Positions 1 through 7,482 of a stretch of 12,814 nucleotides of DNA are shown here, in pieces. Location of the stretch: the NCBI GenBank assembly GCA_964614375.1, contig CAZTLI010000114.1:1-12814 (forward strand). Reading direction: 5' to 3'. The notes below the pieces were generated by a model. It was given only the letters and a program-made list of their open reading frames with translations. It made no database searches and was not told where the DNA came from. Source of the stretch: CAZTLI01 sp964614375. Lineage in GTDB: Bacteria > Chloroflexota > Anaerolineae > Aggregatilineales > Phototrophicaceae. The number at the start of each line of letters is the position of its first letter. The stretch's first letter is position 1. A program made the translations under genes and the position numbers.

Positions 1-2
1 AT

Positions 3-893
3 GGACAAAAAGAGCGCATCCTGATCGTTGCCAAAGATGAAGAGCTGCGTAGCCATTTAATCGACACCCTGGAAATGGCGGGGGGATATACGACCAACCA
101 CGCCAGCACCTTTGAAGAGGCGTTGAGCGAAATCCTGCTCACGGAGTTCGACTTGATTGTGACCGAAGCCGAACTGCCCGACTTGAGTGGCATGGACTTG
201 CTGGCGGTGGTGGGCGGCTTGCGTCCCGGCGCGCGCGTGATTGTGATTGACGATGACCTGTCGGCAAAGAGCGCGGTGGCGGTGTTTCGATTGGGCGCGG
301 TGGATTATCTCTATAAGCCGCTGAACATGACCTTTGTCTTGATGCAAATCGAGCGTCAACTCGAACTCAAGCGCCTCGACATGCAGCGGCCTGAATTGGA
401 AGAGAAGCCCCAGCCCGCCGAAATTCAGCGCGACCGTGCCCGTCGCCTCGACCCACGCACGCGACCGGTGGCGTTGATTCTGGGTCGCCAGCAGTTCAAA
501 CGAATCAATATGGAACTCAATCGCCTGTTGGGGCATGTGCGCGCGGCCTTTGTGGGATTGGTGGATGCCGATGGCAACATGGTCGGCGCGGCGGGAACGC
601 TCGATGATTATGATCTCGGTTTGCTGACCAAAGCCCTGAGTATCGACCACGCGGCGCAGCGGTCATTGGCGAGTATCCTCGACGAAACGAAATTCCACTC
701 CACCTTCTTTCAAGGTGACCAGAACGGTGTTTACATCATTGAATTTGGATCGCCCTATATTGTGTCGTTAGCGGTGATTTGCGGCGCGGATATTAAACCC
801 GGTATGGTCTGGTTGTATAGTAAGCGGACAGCGGTCATTATCGACGAAATCCTCAAAACCATCCCACAACCCAAAACGCTGCCCAGGCTTTAA
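3..893 (+). CDS. Pseudo-receiver / Roadblock-LC7 protein (5' end outside window)
   Basis: The reading frame is open from base 3, so the true start is upstream; an ATG at 75 lies inside the first helix of the receiver fold. Numbering from base 3, residues about 4-115 read as a response-regulator receiver domain (ILIV strand 6-9, LPDLSG at 58-63, YLYKP at 102-106). The phosphorylation chemistry is missing: the acidic pair is Ala10-Lys11, the phospho-acceptor position is Glu55 (motif IVTEAELP), the switch Thr/Ser position is Asp83, and only Lys105 is kept. A charged, Pro-containing linker (about 125-155) leads to a Roadblock/LC7 domain (about 162-285: long first helix, then FVGLVDADGNMVG, and a last strand with GMVWLYSK). 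Roadblock proteins usually dimerise and bind or regulate small Ras-like GTPases such as MglA. No output DNA-binding or enzyme domain is present. It converges on the GAF-like gene with a 26-base gap. The domain calls are fairly secure; the partner is unknown. Confidence 0.85.
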   Translation, partial: GQKERILIVAKDEELRSHLIDTLEMAGGYTTNHASTFEEALSEILLTEFDLIVTEAELPDLSGMDLLAVVGGLRPGARVIVIDDDLSAKSAVAVFRLGAVDYLYKPLNMTFVLMQIERQLELKRLDMQRPELEEKPQPAEIQRDRARRLDPRTRPVALILGRQQFKRINMELNRLLGHVRAAFVGLVDADGNMVGAAGTLDDYDLGLLTKALSIDHAAQRSLASILDETKFHSTFFQGDQNGVYIIEFGSPYIVSLAVICGADIKPGMVWLYSKRTAVIIDEILKTIPQPKTLPRL

Positions 894-902
894 CGGCACA
901 GC

Positions 903-915
903 GGGTTGCGAACCC
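903..915. terminator. Small hairpin between convergent genes
   Basis: A perfect 5-bp stem GGGTT/AACCC closes a 3-base loop in the 26-base gap between the two converging stop codons (893 and 920). There is no T-tract on either strand, so it is at best a weak bidirectional terminator. Confidence 0.3.
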
Positions 916-919
916 ACCA

Positions 920-1366
920 TCACGACAATTCGTGGTAGAGGTCTACCATTTCTTTGACGCCCAATTCTGTCAGATCATTGGCTATGAGATAGTCAATGAA
1001 TGCTAACAGACGGTCAACCACATCTTTGCCAATCACCCCATAACGGATATGCTGGTCAAGATACAGCGCGCCATAATCCGCCACTGGAAAAGCGACGACA
1101 ATCCGCAAATCGGCGAAGTTGGTATTGGTCTTGGGCGCTTGTGATGGGTCGGTAATGACGTTGTTGGTGATGCTGTGCTCACGTTTATTCATGGCACGTT
1201 CTAAACACGGCATCGCCACTTTACGGAAAGCCTCCGATTCTATCGTCGCCATGTTGAGGCGGTCAGCAGCGACAACCGCAAAATTGCGATCCACCGCCAG
1301 ACTACGCTCTGCGCGCGTGATTTCTTGCGCCGCTTTCATAAATGTCGCTAGAAATGATTCAGACAT
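920..1366 (-). CDS. Small GAF-like domain protein
   Basis: This 148-residue protein looks like a single GAF-type domain. An N-terminal helix (1-20) is followed by a first strand (NFAVVAAD, about 28-35). A central helix (about 44-60) leads to the segment typical of GAF domains: SITNNVITDPS, then LRIVVAFPV, then GALYLDQ at about 99-105. The C-terminal helix DVVDRLLAFIDYLI follows. No Cys or His pattern for haem, bilin or a redox sensor is obvious, so any ligand is unknown. GAF domains normally bind small molecules or mediate dimerisation; here no output domain is attached. The start ATG has GAGG about 7 bases upstream on the minus strand. It lies 82 bases downstream of the solenoid gene on the same strand and could be co-transcribed with it. 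A divergent Roadblock-like or PAS-like fold is the main alternative. Confidence 0.65.
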   Translation of the reverse strand: MSESFLATFMKAAQEITRAERSLAVDRNFAVVAADRLNMATIESEAFRKVAMPCLERAMNKREHSITNNVITDPSQAPKTNTNFADLRIVVAFPVADYGALYLDQHIRYGVIGKDVVDRLLAFIDYLIANDLTELGVKEMVDLYHELS

Positions 1367-1448
1367 CCTTCAACCTCGACCAACGCGCTATCTGCCCGGA
1401 TGATGCCGTCTAAGGGCACATAAGCTGCTTGATTTGCTATACTTTAGT

Positions 1449-3692
1449 TTAACTCACACCGAGAATCCGTGCGACATCCTTTACGCTCTTATCCCCGGCT
1501 ATACTTCGCAGCAGCGGCATCAATGCGCCCAAACAGCGCAGCGCGTCCGCCAGGGGGAGTGTGGCTAACTGCCCGCCTAATTTACGCCACAACCGTTCAC
1601 TTCGTCCCCCATCGTCGGCACTTTGCCACAGATGCGCGGCCTGCGCCAACAATTCCACGCGCACCGTCTGGTGCGGAATGGTCATAATCGCTTCTATCGC
1701 CTCTTCGACAGCCTCATTATGGTCTGGCAAGGCGGCAAAGGCTTCATTTTCGCTATCCGCCAGCATGGGTGCGAGGATGCTGATGGCGCTGGCTTTGTCG
1801 TAAGCGTCGAGAATCGTGTCAATCGTCGCGGTGGCCTCTTTTGCCAGATCTTTGCTGGCCTTTTGCGGCAAAAAAGGCGCGATGGCGGCTAATGCGCTGG
1901 CACGGTCATAACCATCGTCGATGAATTTCATCTGCTTCCATGCTTTGGTCAATATCGGCGGGCGTTTTTGCGGCGGCATATTCTGTGACAGCGCGATATA
2001 GACAGTCACCCGGTCATAGGGATCATCCAGCGCATCGGCTTGAATCATAATTTGTTTGAGCAGTTCGGGTGTCAACAGGGGCGCGATACTCACCAGCGCC
2101 CGCGCCCGTTTATATTCAAAAGGAATGCCAATCGCGGTCTCGAGCAGTGTTTTTAAGGCATCCGCCCGCGCGCTATCCGGCAGTCGGGGCACAATACCTG
2201 TCAATGCACTCAGGCGCTGCTGCGGGTCGGTGAGTTGGTTGGCCAGGTCCAGCGCCCGTTCCAGATACGTGCCCGGTAGATGCGTCCCCAACAGCGCCAG
2301 CGCCCGTGATTTGGCATTTTCGTTTTCGATCAGGCGTGTCGTTTCCAGCGCATTAGCGAAGGCCTGTTCCTGTAAATGGGCTGGCAAAATATCAATCAGC
2401 GAAACCAGCGCCCGCACCCGTTCATAATGATTGGGCAGATTGGACGCCGCTGCCAGGGCGTCGAGCAGGGTCTGACTGCGGGCATGTTCGGGGACATAGT
2501 GCGCCAGCACCGTCAGCGCGTGAACCCGCGAGTCTTGCTCTTTCATCGAATGGGCGACGGCGAGGCTGGCAATCAGCATATCCGGTGGCAGCATTGGGGC
2601 GAGTTGCGCCAGCAGTGTCGCCCGTTCGCGCTCGCTATCAAGGCTGTGTACCGCCGCAAGGGCTTCCCCTTGCAAATCGGGCGTCAGATGCGGCGCGAGT
2701 GTCACCAACACCTTCACCCGGATATGTTTGCGGGTCAGGTCAATCGTGATGCCAAGTGCTTTTTCGAGCAATGCTGGATACTGCTCATTGCCGCTGGCAA
2801 ATTCAAGGTTGGGCACAAAGCCGATCAGCGTTTCGGCGCGCTGGTCTTCGTTGGGGATGAGACCGATTGCGGTCAGGGCTTCGGCACGCAGGTGCGGTTG
2901 ATGCTCGATTGGCATGTGGCGCGCGAGTGTGGTCATTGTACGGGCGCGTTCGGTGGGACTTTCGATACTGTGTGTGAGTTCGAGCACCCGCTCATAAAAT
3001 TCAGCGGGCACGCCATCTGCCAGCGCGATGATGACATTGGAACGTGACGCATCGTTGTTCAGCGTTTCGATTTCACTGAACGCGCGCTGATAAATGCGAT
3101 TCATCAATGTCTGTGGCAGATGTGGCGCGACGGCAATCAGACTGCGAATGCGGCCTTCGGTATTACGGATAGATTGCGCCATCCGCAAAATATCGAGCAG
3201 GGTCGTATCTGTCGCCGGTTCATCATTGACCAGTGTCAGCAGCGGCGCGAGTTCGAGTAAAATCCGTGCGCGCGGCACAGGGTCTGCCAGTGTGCGTGCG
3301 CCTTCCAAAATCTCGCGCACCAATGCCCGATAGTATCCCGGTTTCATATGCAATGCGAGCTGTGTCAATAAGGTCAAGCGCACTGCATCATCGCTTAATT
3401 GGCGCATCTCTTTCACGAGACTTTGAATTTGGCTGTCTGATAATTCGTTAGCGAGTTCGACGAGCGTATAAAGACGCGCCTCTCTGGCGGTCAATGGGCG
3501 CTCGATTACGGGTTGTGTTTGCGATTCAGCGGCATTCATCTGGCACATGGCAAGGATATACCGGATTTGTTGTTCCAACCCGGTTGACCCGCTTTCCAGC
3601 GCCTTTTTGAGCGCCACTTCAAGCGGTTTCCGTCCCAGTGTCGCGGTTACGGGGTTGCGTTGTTCGGTTTGTGCGCGCGGCTCGGCTTGCAT
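1449..3692 (-). CDS. Alpha-solenoid repeat protein, about 15 degenerate repeats
   Basis: The 747-residue protein is almost wholly alpha-helical and built from tandem units of about 32-40 residues. Each unit has a first helix of the type R-A-x-A-L-x-x-L-A-P-x-L-P and a second helix of the type A-L-x-x-A-x-x-I/L, ending in a turn such as DPYDR. I count roughly 15 units from about residue 130 to 690; clear examples begin RARALVSIAPLLTP, DRASALAAIAPFLPQ and RERATLLAQLAPMLPP. The N-terminal 60 residues are polar, and the C-terminus is a non-repeat helical cap ending KDVARILGVS. There is no signal peptide, membrane segment, nucleotide-binding motif or protease domain. Similar repeats are known as sensor or scaffold parts of larger signalling proteins in Chloroflexota and Cyanobacteria; here they stand alone. 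The fold resembles HEAT or TPR superhelices, so a protein-binding scaffold is inferred. No strong Shine-Dalgarno precedes the ATG. The GAF-like gene follows on the same strand. Confidence 0.85.
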   Translation of the reverse strand: MQAEPRAQTEQRNPVTATLGRKPLEVALKKALESGSTGLEQQIRYILAMCQMNAAESQTQPVIERPLTAREARLYTLVELANELSDSQIQSLVKEMRQLSDDAVRLTLLTQLALHMKPGYYRALVREILEGARTLADPVPRARILLELAPLLTLVNDEPATDTTLLDILRMAQSIRNTEGRIRSLIAVAPHLPQTLMNRIYQRAFSEIETLNNDASRSNVIIALADGVPAEFYERVLELTHSIESPTERARTMTTLARHMPIEHQPHLRAEALTAIGLIPNEDQRAETLIGFVPNLEFASGNEQYPALLEKALGITIDLTRKHIRVKVLVTLAPHLTPDLQGEALAAVHSLDSERERATLLAQLAPMLPPDMLIASLAVAHSMKEQDSRVHALTVLAHYVPEHARSQTLLDALAAASNLPNHYERVRALVSLIDILPAHLQEQAFANALETTRLIENENAKSRALALLGTHLPGTYLERALDLANQLTDPQQRLSALTGIVPRLPDSARADALKTLLETAIGIPFEYKRARALVSIAPLLTPELLKQIMIQADALDDPYDRVTVYIALSQNMPPQKRPPILTKAWKQMKFIDDGYDRASALAAIAPFLPQKASKDLAKEATATIDTILDAYDKASAISILAPMLADSENEAFAALPDHNEAVEEAIEAIMTIPHQTVRVELLAQAAHLWQSADDGGRSERLWRKLGGQLATLPLADALRCLGALMPLLRSIAGDKSVKDVARILGVS

Positions 3693-3802
3693 GATGACAC
3701 CACACGATCCACAGTCTTATGGGCGATTGATAGACCAACCATTATCAAGGGGTGGATGTTGATAGTGAAAATGCCACTCCTCTATCTGTTAGTGTAACAC
3801 AA

Positions 3803-3839
3803 AGCACGCCGCTGCGCCTGAATCGACGCATGGCGTGCT
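3803..3839 (-). terminator. Hairpin downstream of the DUF427 gene
   Basis: An 8-bp perfect stem AGCACGCC/GGCGTGCT, with an inner TGCG/CGCA pairing, lies 55 bases past the DUF427 stop. On the minus strand it is followed only by TTTGTGTT, a weak T-rich tail. It is a plausible rho-independent terminator separating this gene from the solenoid gene. The rest of the 3693-3894 gap shows only a second imperfect stem (3748-3755 with 3774-3781) and no convincing promoter. Confidence 0.4.
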
Positions 3840-3894
3840 GACGATGAGTATAGGGATTTGCGCCGAATTTCGTCGGCAGTTGGAAACGATAGGG

Positions 3895-4224
3895 CTAGAC
3901 AGCGGACTCGCCACGCACTGCGATTGTACCGCTGGTCTCGCGCGCATAGAAGCCGATTTCGTCCTGGATGAATTCATAACCCGGTTTGAGATCACGATAT
4001 ACCCACGCGATATTTTGTACGACACCATCCGGCGTTTTGAGGTCGAGCCAATAACAAATGCCTTTATAGGGGCAGTTGTAGGTACGCTCCGTCACGACCA
4101 GATGGGTCATATCTACCGCTTCGGGTTTATAGTACCAGTTGCCTTCAAACAGGCGCACCGTATTGGTGTCACTGCCGAGCGCAATGACTTGATCTCGAAA
4201 TTTGTCTTTAACGATCAGACTCAT
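3895..4224 (-). CDS. DUF427 family protein
   Basis: This 109-residue protein matches the DUF427 family by its characteristic order of motifs: VRLFEGNWYY, KPEAVDM, the signature NCPYKG followed by ICYWLDL, then IAWVYRDLKPGYEFI and IGFYA. DUF427 proteins are small, soluble, compact beta-rich proteins of about 90-120 residues with no well established biochemical role. I chose the ATG at 4224 because GGGATGG lies about 6 bases upstream on the minus strand; an in-frame ATG at 4239 would add five residues but has no ribosome site. The gene is 94 bases downstream of the methyltransferase on the same strand and may share its transcript. The gap holds a perfect 10-base palindrome (AGGTTAACCT, 4258-4267) and a TCTTAAA/TTTAAGA inverted repeat (4285-4313), which may be regulatory. 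Confidence 0.85.
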   Translation of the reverse strand: MSLIVKDKFRDQVIALGSDTNTVRLFEGNWYYKPEAVDMTHLVVTERTYNCPYKGICYWLDLKTPDGVVQNIAWVYRDLKPGYEFIQDEIGFYARETSGTIAVRGESAV

Positions 4225-4318
4225 GATTAACCATCCCATTTAAACTGTGGTATCTGGAGGTTAACCTAAAATATGATAGAAACATCTTAAATTTCTGTGA
4301 TGATTGTTTAAGAAACAC

Positions 4319-5053
4319 TTAAGCACGCAGGATACTGTAGCGGTTGGCGTCGCCGGTCGCGCTATCGGCACGGTAATCAGCGATAAGGTGTAAACCTGTT
4401 ACCGCCACCAATTGTCCATGTTCATCGTCATCCACAAAATGGCAATAGCGTAGTGCCCGTTCACCTTGCCGCCAATCAAGTAGATAATCGTGCGCTTCGA
4501 CCTGTATGTCATCGGGCCAATCCACAATCCGGCGGCGGAAACGCTCATAATCATAGAAGCGCCACGCGGCAAAGGCCAATATCCCCCCTTTTGCGACACA
4601 CGCCGCTAAGTCTCGCATCAATTGCAGGCGTTTCGCCGCGCCCGGTATATGATGAATCACGCCGAACAGCACGACGACATCATAATGGCTGGCTGGCAGA
4701 GGCGTTTTAATAATGTCATGTGTAGCCAATGTCACGGTCACATGGGCATAGTCTGCCAATGCCCCCGCCGCCGCCGCTAACAAGGCCCGATTGTTATCTA
4801 ACCCGTGATAAGCAATCGTCCCGGTTCGCTGTTCCGCCATGAACACGCCAAAGCGCCCATTACCACAGCCCACATCGAATACAGAGAGTGACTGTGCTTC
4901 ATCGGGCAGATATGGCAGCAGGCGCGCCCAACCGGGCCAGGCTTGTCCGCGTGTACGGTCAAATTCCGCAGCCGTAGTACGATAAAATTCGGCGTTAATC
5001 TGATTCAGGCGCGCGATAGTCGCTTCATCCAACGGGCATTCCTTCAACATCAT
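4319..5053 (-). CDS. Class I SAM-dependent methyltransferase, Trm9-like
   Basis: The 244-residue protein has a full Rossmann methyltransferase core: motif I VFDVGCGNGRFG (about 58-69), the acidic post-I loop GLDNN (84-88), HDI (112-114) and motif IV YDVVVLFGVIHHIP (124-137). The N-terminal LNQINAEFYR segment and the C-terminal stretch with DYLLDW, GERALRYCHFVDDDE and DSATGDANRYSIL recall the Trm9/ALKBH8 group, which modifies the tRNA wobble uridine in eukaryotes. The bacterial substrate here is not known. The frame stays open upstream to a TTG at 5116 with ATGs at 5098 and 5071. A candidate -10 box overlaps that extension and places the transcript start near 5067, so I prefer the ATG at 5053 (5050 also possible); none has a good Shine-Dalgarno. 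It is divergent from the Kelch gene. Confidence 0.85.
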   Translation of the reverse strand: MMLKECPLDEATIARLNQINAEFYRTTAAEFDRTRGQAWPGWARLLPYLPDEAQSLSVFDVGCGNGRFGVFMAEQRTGTIAYHGLDNNRALLAAAAGALADYAHVTVTLATHDIIKTPLPASHYDVVVLFGVIHHIPGAAKRLQLMRDLAACVAKGGILAFAAWRFYDYERFRRRIVDWPDDIQVEAHDYLLDWRQGERALRYCHFVDDDEHGQLVAVTGLHLIADYRADSATGDANRYSILRA

Positions 5054-5073
5054 CTGTTTCACACGAGTCATCG

Positions 5074-5103
5074 AGTATAGCAAGCACCGGCTGTTCATCA
5101 CAA
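5074..5103 (-). promoter_or_regulatory. Candidate sigma-70-type promoter for the methyltransferase
   Basis: On the minus strand TTGTGA (5103-5098) and TATACT (5079-5074) are separated by 18 bases, matching 4/6 and 5/6 of the vegetative consensus. The predicted start near 5067 lies inside the longest open frame, which argues for the shorter methyltransferase. Confidence 0.4.
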
Positions 5104-5153
5104 TTGTGCAAACCAATGTTTTAATGGGTATTCGCTTCTATGCAAACCATCAG

Positions 5154-5183
5154 TTGTCACAGCACCAGCAGGTGGTGTACACT
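5154..5183 (+). promoter_or_regulatory. Candidate promoter for the Kelch surface protein
   Basis: TTGTCA (5154-5159) and TACACT (5178-5183) are spaced by 18 bases, matching 5/6 and 4/6 of the vegetative consensus. It would give a leader of about 130 bases before the ATG at 5321. That leader holds a CCGGT/ACCGG stem (5262-5266 with 5280-5284) shortly before the ribosome site. Confidence 0.35.
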
Positions 5184-5320
5184 GAATTGCGTCATATACA
5201 CACTAACTGATTCGTGAACGACAAAGACTGCGGAACAGACACAAATGGGTGATTACGGCTGCCGGTGGGGAAACCTTTAACCGGTGTGGTGTCATCAACC
5301 ATAGGGGGAAATAAGATACA

Positions 5321-6931
5321 ATGAAGCCTTCGCGACTGCTTATTTTACTGCCACTACTGCTGGTGTTCCCTGGTTTTTTAGATACGTTGTCTGTTCAAGC
5401 CCAGGTTGTCGAGTGTTTTTCGCTCGGTGGGTGGAGCACAACCGTGATGCCCGTCGCGCCAGCCCATCATCACGAAGGCGCGCTGGCGATTTTAGACGGC
5501 AATATGTACCTCATCGCGGGTTTCTATGGCAGTGGCGTGCCTTATAATCGGGTTGACGTGTATGACTCAACGACCAATCTATGGACTCCCGACCCTGCCC
5601 GTCCCGCCGACCTGCCCGACCCCATCGGTATTAGCCATATTGTGGGCATTGCCGATCCAGTCAACAACGAAATCTGGGTTGCGGGTGGTTATCGTGGCCC
5701 AGACCCCGGTGTGGCGGTGGATAATGTGTGGCGCTATTCGGTGGCGACAGACACATGGACAGCGGGGCCACCCCTACCCGGCCCGCGCGCATCGGGTGCG
5801 ATGGTGCGCGTTGGGCGCAATGTGCATTATTTTGGTGGTCTGATTGACCGCACCACTGTATCAAATGCCCATTGGGTGCTGGATTTAGATAATGTTGCAG
5901 CAGGCTGGCAACCTTTGGCCCCGATGATAGACGGGCGCGCCCACATGAACGCGACCTTACTCAACGGGCGTCTCTATACCATTGGCGGGCAGTACAATCA
6001 TGACTTCAATCTGGCGCTGGGCTGGCCTTCGGCACAGGATTTGCCAGCGGTGGATGTATATGACATCGCGACAGATACATGGACAACGCTTGCCAATTTG
6101 CCCTCACCGCGCTCCCATGCCGAGACCTCGATTTTCACAGTCGATGACCGCGTGATGGTCATTGGCGGACGCGACAACAGCGGTGGACTGCTGGAATTTC
6201 TGTCATCCGTTGTTACCTACGACCCGCTCACAGATACCTGGACAGAACAGCGACCGCTGCCTGTACCGCGTCTGGGGCATGTGGGCGCTTATCTCAACGG
6301 ACGGATTTATGTGATCGCAGGCGCGGATGATGTCTTTTCCCCTGTGAGCACGAGTTTCGTCAGTCGCGTCATTACCGACTGCACCCCCACCCCCGCGCCA
6401 GCACAACCGGTTGTTAATGAACCCCCGCCCAACATTGGACTTTATGACCCGGCGATTAGTAAACTGGGGTTTTTGCTGCCCGGTGAATTAGGTATCACAG
6501 GTGAACAAATCGAATGGGTCGTGACCGTCCGCAATACAGGCACAGCGGGGGGCAGCAACATCACCATCACCGATACGCTGCGACCTGAACTCCGCATTGA
6601 CCGCGTGGACAGTCCAACCGGGACAGTTGCCATCAACGGACAAACCGTGACACTGACACTCAACAGCCTCGCGCCGGGTGACAGCGTGCAATTCAGCATT
6701 TTCACCACTGTGCTGAACAATCCGGCGGACGGCATCATAGACAATACAGCCTGCGTGAATGGTGGTGGTGTACAAGAAGAGTGTGCGACTGCGCCCTTGA
6801 TTACCCGTCTGCCACAGACGGGCGAATCGCCGCTGTGGCGCGCCCGGTTGCTGAACAGTTTGTGGTTGCTTGTCGGTATAGGACTGATTTTTGGTATGAT
6901 AGGGATACGGCGTCGCCACTTGCGCGCGTGA
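5321..6931 (+). CDS. Secreted Kelch-propeller / DUF11 protein with LPQTG sorting signal
   Basis: This 536-residue protein starts with a signal peptide (hydrophobic 6-20, likely cleavage after Ala27 in VQA). Residues about 40-350 form a Kelch beta-propeller of roughly six blades: repeated GG or AG turns (YLIAGF, IWVAGGY, VHYFGG, LYTIGGQ, VMVIGGR, IYVIAGA), each followed by a YD...TDTW-type strand. A Pro-rich linker (about 355-375) leads to a DUF11 beta-sandwich (about 390-490: WVVTVRNTG, ITDTL, LAPGDSVQF). The tail is a canonical sorting signal: LPQTG at 497-501, a hydrophobic helix, then RRRHLRA. The protein is therefore exported and probably anchored to the wall by a sortase, which is not in this window. 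Kelch surface proteins often bind glycans or other proteins, but the ligand here is unknown. The start has AGGGGG about 12 bases upstream. It is transcribed away from the methyltransferase. Confidence 0.9.
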   Translation: MKPSRLLILLPLLLVFPGFLDTLSVQAQVVECFSLGGWSTTVMPVAPAHHHEGALAILDGNMYLIAGFYGSGVPYNRVDVYDSTTNLWTPDPARPADLPDPIGISHIVGIADPVNNEIWVAGGYRGPDPGVAVDNVWRYSVATDTWTAGPPLPGPRASGAMVRVGRNVHYFGGLIDRTTVSNAHWVLDLDNVAAGWQPLAPMIDGRAHMNATLLNGRLYTIGGQYNHDFNLALGWPSAQDLPAVDVYDIATDTWTTLANLPSPRSHAETSIFTVDDRVMVIGGRDNSGGLLEFLSSVVTYDPLTDTWTEQRPLPVPRLGHVGAYLNGRIYVIAGADDVFSPVSTSFVSRVITDCTPTPAPAQPVVNEPPPNIGLYDPAISKLGFLLPGELGITGEQIEWVVTVRNTGTAGGSNITITDTLRPELRIDRVDSPTGTVAINGQTVTLTLNSLAPGDSVQFSIFTTVLNNPADGIIDNTACVNGGGVQEECATAPLITRLPQTGESPLWRARLLNSLWLLVGIGLIFGMIGIRRRHLRA

Positions 6932-6939
6932 AAAACAGA

Positions 6940-6957
6940 GGTGAGGTCGCGCTCACC
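6940..6957 (+). terminator. Hairpin after the Kelch gene
   Basis: A perfect 6-bp stem GGTGAG/CTCACC with a 6-base loop starts 9 bases after the Kelch stop codon. No T-tract follows, so it may be a weak terminator or merely protect the 3' end of the message. The next gene begins 30 bases later. Confidence 0.3.
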
Positions 6958-6987
6958 CTAACGTAAAATGTAATCGAGATATGCGCT

Positions 6988-7404
6988 ATGACTGTCATCG
7001 TCATTCAATTTGACCAGATTCAGTCGATTACGGAACGGGGTATCGCCTACCTTGACGAGTCGGGCGCCCCTGTGTTTATCTACTTTGAAGCCTGCTATCA
7101 AAACCACCTGGACACACGCCTATCGCAGGACGCCTACGAACAATATTTGGAAGCCAATCCGACTCAGCCCATTTCCTATGATGTCTATGCCGCGCGCCGG
7201 CGCGCATGGCGTGAAGTCGGGCATCGCAATGTGATGGGTGAGTATGTCGGTTGGTTGGCGAACATGATTTTTGAGGGACGGGGCAAGCCCTTTGTCGTCC
7301 TCCACACCCGGCCACCAACGGCCATCGAGTGTGAGTCCCACGAGGCATTTCAGGAATTGTGTGACGCCATCACCCGATACAATTGGGACATCTTTAACGA
7401 GTAG
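6988..7404 (+). CDS. Hypothetical protein, 138 residues
   Basis: I do not recognise this protein. It is 138 residues, soluble and acidic, with no signal peptide or membrane helix. The N-terminus (VIVIQFDQIQSI, then APVFIYFEACY) looks like two beta strands. A helical middle follows (DAYEQYLEAN, then YDVYAARRRAWREVGHRNVMGEYVGWLANMIF), and the end has a strand FVVLHTRPP plus a helix. Codon use resembles that of its neighbours, and no longer frame competes on either strand. It lies 56 bases after the Kelch stop and 78 bases before the Rieske fusion, so it could belong to either transcript. The ribosome site is weak (GAGA about 11 bases upstream). Confidence 0.7.
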   Translation: MTVIVIQFDQIQSITERGIAYLDESGAPVFIYFEACYQNHLDTRLSQDAYEQYLEANPTQPISYDVYAARRRAWREVGHRNVMGEYVGWLANMIFEGRGKPFVVLHTRPPTAIECESHEAFQELCDAITRYNWDIFNE

Positions 7405-7482
7405 CGCTATGCTCATGTAAGAAAATGACCTTAACGTAACACCTGGCCTCATAATTATTCGCTTAAGCGGGGAAGACGACAT

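Noticed and set aside
57..650. 197-codon open frame on the minus strand
   Set aside because: It lies fully antisense to the receiver-Roadblock gene, and its composition (many His, Gln, Arg) is typical of a shadow frame.
2376..3047. 223-codon open frame on the plus strand
   Set aside because: It is antisense to the solenoid gene, whose repeats explain the sequence; no recognisable motif and no ribosome site.
3835..4230. 131-codon plus-strand frame opposite DUF427
   Set aside because: The minus strand gives a clear DUF427 match, so this is the shadow frame.
5220..5300. Possible cyclic-di-GMP (GEMM-I) riboswitch before the Kelch gene
   Set aside because: CAAAG and a CTGCCGGTGGGG-AAACC stretch look similar at a glance, but the 5' half, the GGCCTA-like segment and the required pairings are missing.
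6959..7439. TAACGTAA shared by the gaps before the 138-residue gene (6959-6966) and the Rieske fusion (7432-7439)
   Set aside because: The two 8-base matches differ in distance to the start codons and in flanking sequence; chance is a sufficient explanation.
7425..7455. Promoter ATGACC-19-CATAAT before the Rieske fusion
   Set aside because: The -35 match is weak and the spacing long; not better than background in this AT-rich gap.
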